Source: Oscillospiraceae bacterium (GTDB lineage Bacteria > Bacillota > Clostridia > Saccharofermentanales > Saccharofermentanaceae). Taken from it: DNA of 18,773 nt. This document shows, piece after piece, positions 13,802-18,773 of this stretch (its first letter is position 1; each line of letters begins with the position of its first letter). A program made the translations under genes and the position numbers. The stretch lies in assembly GCA_902803695.1 (NCBI GenBank), contig CADCQX010000262.1, positions 1 to 18,773 of the forward strand, given 5' to 3'. The notes beneath the pieces were generated by a model. That model saw nothing but the letters and a program-made list of their open reading frames with translations, made no database searches and had not been told where the DNA came from.

Positions 13802-14665
13802 ATGAATATCAAGAAAACAGTGAGCTCTTTATTGGCTCTTACAGTAATAATCCCGATCGTGCTCTTTTACGGTACAGGCGTTCAGGCTGCCGGAACGAGC
13901 AGAGATTTTGTACAGAGGATCTATAAGTACGTTCTCGAGAGAGACTCCGACAAAGAAGGAGAAGATTTCTGGCTCAACGAATTATCCACAGGCAAGCTTA
14001 ACGGCGGACAGCTCGCAAAACAGTTCCTTGTAAGTAAGGAATTCACGGATAAGAACAAGAATGATACCGAGTTCGTAACTATCCTCTATAAGACATTTTT
14101 CGGAAGAGATCCTGAGAAGGAAGGTATGGATTTCTGGCTCAACAATCTCACTTCCAAGAAGAACACCAGAGACAATATCGTAGACGAATTCATCAATTCA
14201 CAGGAGTGGGCTGATATCTGCGCGGAGTACGGAATCGTTTCCGGCGGTAACAAGAAGCCTACGGCTAAGACAAATACCAACAAGGAACCTTCGCAGAAGA
14301 CGAAGGATTTCACAGAAAGACTTTATACGTCCGCATTGGAGCGTCAGTCCGACAAGACCGGTCTCGAGTACTGGTCAAAGAAACTGGCTAATTATGAGAT
14401 CACGGGCGAGGAAGCTGCAGCAGAATTCTTCTTCAGCGACGAGATGAAGAAGGCGAACATCAGCGATGCTGATTTTATCTACAGACTCTACGCTACATTC
14501 CTCGGCAGAGTTCCTGATCTCGGCGGTTTCGATTTCTGGCTCAACGAGATGGCCAAGAATCCTAACAACAAGTACGAGAAGGCATTCTACGGTTTCTCCA
14601 GAAGTGCGGAGTTTGTTCAGCTTTGTAATGAGGCAGGTATCGTTCCTTACGCTAACAAGTCATGA
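13802..14665 (+). CDS. Secreted protein with four DUF4214 repeats
   Basis: The 287-residue protein has a cleavable signal peptide (likely cut after VQA, residue 29) and no anchor. It has two tandem pairs of DUF4214-type repeats. Each carries the pattern L/F-x-R-D/V-x-D/P followed by a G-x-D/E-F/Y-W core: GEDFWLNEL, GMDFWLNNL, GLEYWSKKL and GFDFWLNEM. The pairs are joined by a Lys/Thr linker (GGNKKPTAKTNTNKEPSQK). DUF4214 occurs in many secreted and S-layer-associated proteins, and related helical repeats resemble phycobilisome linkers. Function is unknown; binding to a carbohydrate or another surface protein is possible. GGAGGA lies just before ATG 13802. Its TGA ends immediately next to the end of the opposing GH31-like gene, with no gap and no terminator. 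Confidence 0.88.
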   Translation: MNIKKTVSSLLALTVIIPIVLFYGTGVQAAGTSRDFVQRIYKYVLERDSDKEGEDFWLNELSTGKLNGGQLAKQFLVSKEFTDKNKNDTEFVTILYKTFFGRDPEKEGMDFWLNNLTSKKNTRDNIVDEFINSQEWADICAEYGIVSGGNKKPTAKTNTNKEPSQKTKDFTERLYTSALERQSDKTGLEYWSKKLANYEITGEEAAAEFFFSDEMKKANISDADFIYRLYATFLGRVPDLGGFDFWLNEMAKNPNNKYEKAFYGFSRSAEFVQLCNEAGIVPYANKS

Positions 14666-17014
14666 TCATCCGAGAGTGATGACCAATTCCTGAGAAGAGA
14701 AGTCGATGGTCGTTCCCCATTCGGATACGTTCGGCATGGATTCGGATACGCTTACGACATTCTTGACGCCGCTTAGAACGATCCTCTTCGTTGAACCGAA
14801 GCCCTTCGTTCTGACGGTGATCTTCTGACCCTTTTTGAGGATATTGATAACGCCTGAGGTCTTATTGTCTTCAGAGAAGACCTCGAATGCGCAGATGTTA
14901 TCGTTTTCGAGCTCGAATACGGAGAAAGTGATATTGTTAAGCGAATCTCCGTGACCGTGTGCGTCAGGCATCGTTGTTACGACGATGGAGTTCGGACGTA
15001 CGAGGATCGGGATGGAATTCTTGTCGACTTTTCCGGATTTGTAGCATGGTCCCTGGATCCTCTCTCTGGTGAGAAGGTTGGTCCAGACGCCTGTCGGTAC
15101 GTAGTAGCTCACGGTATTTGATGCGTTGAGCACCGGAACGACCATGATGGAAGAACCGAGCATGTACTGATGAGCCAGAAGTCTCGATGACAGGTCGTTC
15201 TCGAATTCAAGGAATATAGGTCTCATGGAAGGTGCGCCAAGTGTGGCTGCTTCGCATGTGATCGAGTAGAAATGAGGGAACATTCCGTTACGCATTCCCG
15301 AGAAGAGCTTGATGGTATCGACGGCTCCTGCGAAAGCACTCAAAGGAGTATTGCAGTTGACCGTAAATCTCATGTGCGGAGCCATAAGTCCGAACTGAGC
15401 CCAGCGTGTGAAGATCGCATCATCAGCGCCCGGTGTGAGCAACGGTGTGTCGATATTTACTGTGTTGATTCCGGAAAGTCCCAGAGACAGGCAGCGCTTA
15501 AGAACACTGCTCATCGCACCGAATGTCTTGTTCTCGGCGATGACATTTGTGTACGGATAAAGCTGTGCACCCGTGGATACCGCATTGGAGATCACCATGG
15601 CGTTCGCATGTCCGTTGGTCCTGGATACTGCTTCGAATACTGATTCGTTGAAGAGCATGCAGAATGAATCGTTGACTTCGGAAGCCGAGAGGCCATTGGA
15701 GAACGATACTTCGTCGTCCGCGAAGTCGAACAGTGTATATCTGAAACCTGCTTCGATCATGTCCACTCCCATGAGGAGGAGAGCATCGACTCTCTGCTGG
15801 ACGAATGATCTTCCGCCTACGTTCGTAAGATCGATCAGAGCGGCGCCCGCGCATTCCGTGTCGCGCATGTAGATGATGCCGTCAGTTGTCTTTACGAGGA
15901 TATCGTTCTCGAGACACTCGTCGAAGAATTCTGAATCCTCACTGATATAAGGCGTAACAGTAACACCAACGCGGATGCCCTTCTCGTGAAGTTTTCTGAG
16001 GAAATCCTGCGGGTTCGGGAACCTCGTAAGGTCGAAAGAGAATCCCAGAGGATCGCTCGGTGACAGCCAGAGATTTGACAGCCATATCTCGCTTAACGGG
16101 ATGCCGCTGTTCTCACTCGTATCCGCATACTTGAGAATATCCTCAGACGTAATAGTCTTATCGTCCTCGAAAACAACCGCCGTTCCGAGACTCCAGGATG
16201 GAGCCGGATGTGAGATACCCAGGAAACCGTTGAAGAGACCTAAGATGCTCATCATGTCTTCGCTCGCGAAGATAACGTATTCCAATTCCTCGTCGTTTGT
16301 CGAGAATGAAACTGCTGAATCGTACTGTGTTCCGAATGAGAAATCAACGGTGTCGATGGAGTTTACGAAAACACCGTATTTAGCAGATGAGATGTAGAAA
16401 GGAACTTTCTGGTAATCGGATGTCTGAGCTCCCTGACGCGACCTGTTAGCTGCGTGTACCTCGGAACCGTTCAGAAGGAGTGCGGCGCCGTTTGCACCAA
16501 GTCCGTAGAGCTGCTCGTCAGGATTGAATGACAATGCTTCGCCCGTTGCTGCCTTAGTCGATACCTTATACTGTGAAGCAACACCGGAACTTGTTATGTA
16601 AGATGCTCCGCCGTTATTTGCTCTTGTTGATGTGATGAACTTTCCGTAGTAATAAAAATCTATACCGAATACATCGGATTTTGAGATGCGTGCTTCAAAC
16701 ATGTTGCACTTGAAGACGATGTTTTCTTCCGTCTCTTCGATCTCGCCGTACTGTGACGGTTTTGTCTCGATGTATTTCTTCGGAACTTTAAGACCTGAAC
16801 GGTGATTTACGTATCTGACCTTTATGGCATTAGAACTGCATGCCGATATCTCGATGGTCATCTGGCCCGGAACATCCGATCTTGTCAGAGATTTTCCGGT
16901 TATGCTGCTTTGGTATGCGCAGACGGACGTCTTTAATGTGAGCGTGTAGTTTTCGAAAGATACGGCAGAGATAGCCTTAGGATTCTTGATAAGTGCTCCT
17001 GATCTGGATGTCAT
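14666..17014 (-). CDS. GH31-family protein lacking both catalytic aspartates (probable pseudoenzyme)
   Basis: A 782-residue intact frame, similar in length to alpha-xylosidase YicI. N-terminal beta-sandwich blocks (DEQLYGLGANGAAL at 166-179, VPFYISSAKYGVFVNS) and later blocks (GLMAPHMRF at 542-550, GAPSMRPIFLEFENDL, YMLGSSIMVVPVL) place it in GH31. The active-site motifs are degenerate. Where YicI has KTDFGER with the nucleophile Asp, this has EAGFRYT (Gly423; codon at 15746-15748). The acid/base Asp of PVHWSGD is replaced in PYTNVIAE by Ala493, with Glu494 next to it. The binding Asp of the WIDxxW block reads WLSNLW, and RSA reads SNA. GGGAGG precedes the start, and no signal peptide is seen, so it is cytosolic. 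It is probably a non-catalytic sugar-binding or regulatory protein. An unusual catalytic set cannot be excluded. Confidence 0.88.
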   Translation of the reverse strand: MTSRSGALIKNPKAISAVSFENYTLTLKTSVCAYQSSITGKSLTRSDVPGQMTIEISACSSNAIKVRYVNHRSGLKVPKKYIETKPSQYGEIEETEENIVFKCNMFEARISKSDVFGIDFYYYGKFITSTRANNGGASYITSSGVASQYKVSTKAATGEALSFNPDEQLYGLGANGAALLLNGSEVHAANRSRQGAQTSDYQKVPFYISSAKYGVFVNSIDTVDFSFGTQYDSAVSFSTNDEELEYVIFASEDMMSILGLFNGFLGISHPAPSWSLGTAVVFEDDKTITSEDILKYADTSENSGIPLSEIWLSNLWLSPSDPLGFSFDLTRFPNPQDFLRKLHEKGIRVGVTVTPYISEDSEFFDECLENDILVKTTDGIIYMRDTECAGAALIDLTNVGGRSFVQQRVDALLLMGVDMIEAGFRYTLFDFADDEVSFSNGLSASEVNDSFCMLFNESVFEAVSRTNGHANAMVISNAVSTGAQLYPYTNVIAENKTFGAMSSVLKRCLSLGLSGINTVNIDTPLLTPGADDAIFTRWAQFGLMAPHMRFTVNCNTPLSAFAGAVDTIKLFSGMRNGMFPHFYSITCEAATLGAPSMRPIFLEFENDLSSRLLAHQYMLGSSIMVVPVLNASNTVSYYVPTGVWTNLLTRERIQGPCYKSGKVDKNSIPILVRPNSIVVTTMPDAHGHGDSLNNITFSVFELENDNICAFEVFSEDNKTSGVINILKKGQKITVRTKGFGSTKRIVLSGVKNVVSVSESMPNVSEWGTTIDFSSQELVITLG

Positions 17015-17085
17015 ATATATTTCCTCCCGTTCCGGTCATATAACCCTTTATTAATTAAATCACACTTTTTTGAAGTTTATACTGA

Positions 17086-17094
17086 TGTTATAAT
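17086..17094 (+). promoter_or_regulatory. Extended -10 promoter for the Fe-ADH-like gene
   Basis: TGTTATAAT (17086-17094) lies 30 bases before ATG 17124. A TTGAAG at 17070-17075 is only 13 bases away, so the extended -10 is the main signal. The context GATGTTATAAT is identical to that at 7625-7635. Confidence 0.6.
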
Positions 17095-17123
17095 ACAATT
17101 TGATTTCAAAAAGGAGTACTTGA

Positions 17124-18308
17124 ATGGTCGGCAAGAAAAGATTTACAAAATATGCGAACCAGTCAAACGTCGATTCCCAAAGTCTTTTTGTGGATGATGA
17201 TGCCAGGTTGCATCTTGTCGATGAACTTAAGGTCAGGGGCTCCCGAAGGATCCTCATTATCTGCAATAACACGATAAGAAAACTCCGTCCTTTCAACGAA
17301 CTCATGGATAGCCTGAATAACGAAGGCTTCAGGACTTTCGTATTCTGTCAGACCGAGATGATCCTGATGGACAGGGACATCGAAGGCGGTCTCAAAGTTT
17401 ACGGCGAATATAACTGCGACACCATAGTCACCATCGGCGGAACCTGTGAGATCGACTGCGGCAAGCTTATCGCCGCTTTGTCTGCAAACCCGGTCAAAGC
17501 CATCAGCCAGATCGTCGGCGTAGATAAGCTTCCTAACGATATCCCGCTTCTTTGCACGATCATGACCGAGAACTGCGCTTCATCGACAACGGCCAGCGCT
17601 GAATTCTTCGACAACACTGCAAAGAAATGGAGGACCGTCATAAGCGGCAATCTCGTACCGCACATCGTTGTCGTCGACACCGATTTTTCCGAGCGTGTTT
17701 CTTTCGAAAACACTGTCTCGTCCGCTCTTACGGCTCTGTGCGTAACCATCGAGGCGTACATAAGTCCGGTCGCGAAATTCTATCCTGAATACAGAGCGAG
17801 TGCGATAAATTCCAGCATGATCCTTTTCAAAAATCTGGAGAAGTTCAGCAATAATTCCACCGATACCTTTCTTCGAAAACAGATCGCCGTCGGAGGTTTT
17901 TATTCCGGTCTTTCCACCAGAAAAACGGGAATCGGTTATGCTCACATCATCATGCATACGCTCGTCTCAAAATACAACATGGTCCACGGCAAGTGTCTTC
18001 CTAGGATCTTGATCCTCGTCCTAAAAGAACTGCAGGGTAATCCCGAGATCTGCGACGGACTCGCAGACCTTGCCAAAGCTTCGCATTTCTGTTCATCAAC
18101 ACTTGCCAGCGACGTAGCTGCCGAGTCATTTATCTACAATCTGGAAAGACTCTACGGCAAGGTTTCCGACGAAGGCGACGATCCTGTCGTGCAGGCAGGA
18201 GACATCGATTATCTTGTCAATGAAGTCGCGAAGGAAGCAAGGACTTACGTCCTCGACAAGACTATCGACGACAAAGCACTACGAAAGATATTAACGGCAC
18301 TTACATAA
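17124..18308 (+). CDS. Iron-containing alcohol dehydrogenase-fold protein with altered cofactor and metal sites
   Basis: This 394-residue protein follows the group III alcohol dehydrogenase/GldA fold: CDTIVTIGGTCEIDCGKLIA (98-117) matches the GGGSxxDxAK dinucleotide loop but reads GGTC. PLLCTIMTENCASSTTASAE stands in for the PTTAGTGSE block. TALCVTIEAY (203-212) aligns with DALTHAIEAY, so the metal-binding Asp and first His are Thr203 and Val207. H274 (GYAHIIMH) and H288 (MVHGK) keep the exact 14-residue spacing of the last two metal ligands. It may bind a metal differently, or not at all, and may not be an oxidoreductase. ATG 17124 follows AAAAAGGAG. The gene is divergent from the GH31-like gene and directly precedes cca. 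Confidence 0.82.
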   Translation: MVGKKRFTKYANQSNVDSQSLFVDDDARLHLVDELKVRGSRRILIICNNTIRKLRPFNELMDSLNNEGFRTFVFCQTEMILMDRDIEGGLKVYGEYNCDTIVTIGGTCEIDCGKLIAALSANPVKAISQIVGVDKLPNDIPLLCTIMTENCASSTTASAEFFDNTAKKWRTVISGNLVPHIVVVDTDFSERVSFENTVSSALTALCVTIEAYISPVAKFYPEYRASAINSSMILFKNLEKFSNNSTDTFLRKQIAVGGFYSGLSTRKTGIGYAHIIMHTLVSKYNMVHGKCLPRILILVLKELQGNPEICDGLADLAKASHFCSSTLASDVAAESFIYNLERLYGKVSDEGDDPVVQAGDIDYLVNEVAKEARTYVLDKTIDDKALRKILTALT

Positions 18309-18773
18309 ATGATAATGCAGAATATATTTCCGGATTACGTAACCAAAGTCTTGAGACTATATGACGAAAACGGCTTTAAGGCCTACGTGGTCGGCGGAGC
18401 TGCCCGTGACATCATCATGGGAAGGATCCCCGATGATTATGACGTGGCTTCAAATGCTTCTCCCGAAGAAGGCATCGCCATCTTAAATGAAGCAGGCATC
18501 AAGACCATCGACACTTCAAAAAAACACGGCACCATAGTCGCTCACCTTGACGGTGAGAATATTGAGATCACCACGTTCAGAGTCGAAGGAACCTACGAAG
18601 ATCACAGGCATCCTTCATCGGTAACGTTATCCAGAAATATCGAAGATGATGTGGCAAGAAGAGACTTCACCATGAACGCGATCTACATAGATTCAACGGG
18701 AGAACCGGTGGACCTTTTCGGAGGCGTAAAAGACATAAACGATAAGGTCATAAGAGCAGTCGGAGATCCCGAG
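18309..18773 (+). CDS. cca: CCA-adding enzyme (tRNA nucleotidyltransferase), N-terminal part
   Basis: An open frame from ATG 18309 runs past the window end (155 residues visible). It contains the class II nucleotidyltransferase head: YVVGGAARDIIMGRIPDDYDVASNA, carrying the GG-x-x-RD motif and the DYD metal-binding acidic pair. KHGTIVAHLDGENIEITTFR, the RRDFTMNAIY motif and VDLFGGVKDI follow. The enzyme adds or repairs the 3'-CCA of tRNAs. The start codon immediately follows the stop of the preceding gene (TAA 18306-18308), with another ATG at 18315. No strong ribosome binding site is visible, so translation is probably coupled to the upstream gene. The family also includes poly(A) polymerases, but in a Firmicute CCA addition is expected. 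Confidence 0.92.
   Translation, partial: MIMQNIFPDYVTKVLRLYDENGFKAYVVGGAARDIIMGRIPDDYDVASNASPEEGIAILNEAGIKTIDTSKKHGTIVAHLDGENIEITTFRVEGTYEDHRHPSSVTLSRNIEDDVARRDFTMNAIYIDSTGEPVDLFGGVKDINDKVIRAVGDPE

Noticed and set aside
15272..16397. Frames of about 100-120 residues on the plus strand inside the GH31-like gene
   Set aside because: Shadows of a long, clearly homologous minus-strand gene.
1..18773. CRISPR arrays, tRNA/rRNA genes, transposases, phage genes
   Set aside because: None seen: no regularly spaced repeats, no tRNA-like cloverleaf noticed in the gaps, and no mobile-element protein motifs.

Overview
The window looks like a chromosomal stretch of an anaerobic Firmicute (Bacillota, class Clostridia), probably a gut or rumen member of the Lachnospiraceae/Oscillospiraceae/Saccharofermentans type. 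The reasons are strong GGAGG-type ribosome binding sites, AGA/AGG and ATA codon use, intermediate GC judged by eye, two ECF sigma-factor modules, clostridial-style surface proteins (DUF6273, CBM_X2-like, DUF4214) and intracellular glycosidases. This placement is an inference. I saw no mobile element, rRNA, tRNA or CRISPR array, and no gene-free gap longer than about 210 bases.

Layout. 1-1660: the C-terminal part of a large cell-surface protein, closed by a clear terminator. 1867-3932: a tightly overlapping cassette of an ECF sigma factor, an easily missed 33-residue single-TM microprotein (2424-2525), a polytopic membrane protein and a PrsW-type intramembrane protease. It is followed at 4037 by a small two-TM protein. 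4512-6507: a second ECF sigma operon with a membrane-anchored putative anti-sigma factor and a lipoprotein-like partner. 6604-9048: a DUF4003-like cytosolic protein and a metallophosphoesterase fused to a YunG-like domain. 9123-10610: a GH39 beta-xylosidase with both catalytic glutamates. 10631-11824 (minus): a lipoprotein with an acidic linker and a C-type-lectin-like domain, divergent from nnrE (11910-12530). 12683-13645: an acidic lipoprotein with a 5'-UTR hairpin and a terminator. 13802-14665: a secreted protein with four DUF4214 repeats. 14666-17014 (minus): a GH31-family protein that has lost both catalytic aspartates. 17124-18308: an iron-ADH-fold protein that has lost two of four metal ligands. 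18309-end: the start of a CCA-adding enzyme.

How the genes work together. The left third is envelope sensing and signalling: a surface protein and two extracytoplasmic-function sigma modules of different design, one probably controlled by proteolysis (PrsW) and one by a classical membrane-tethered anti-sigma. The middle and right parts mix housekeeping (nnrE, cca), sugar hydrolysis (GH39) and secreted proteins of unknown role.

The most unusual items are the compact sigma/microprotein/polytopic/PrsW cassette, which has no recognisable anti-sigma factor, and the divergent pair of degenerate enzymes (GH31 and Fe-ADH folds) at 14666-18308. Both deserve a follow-up.
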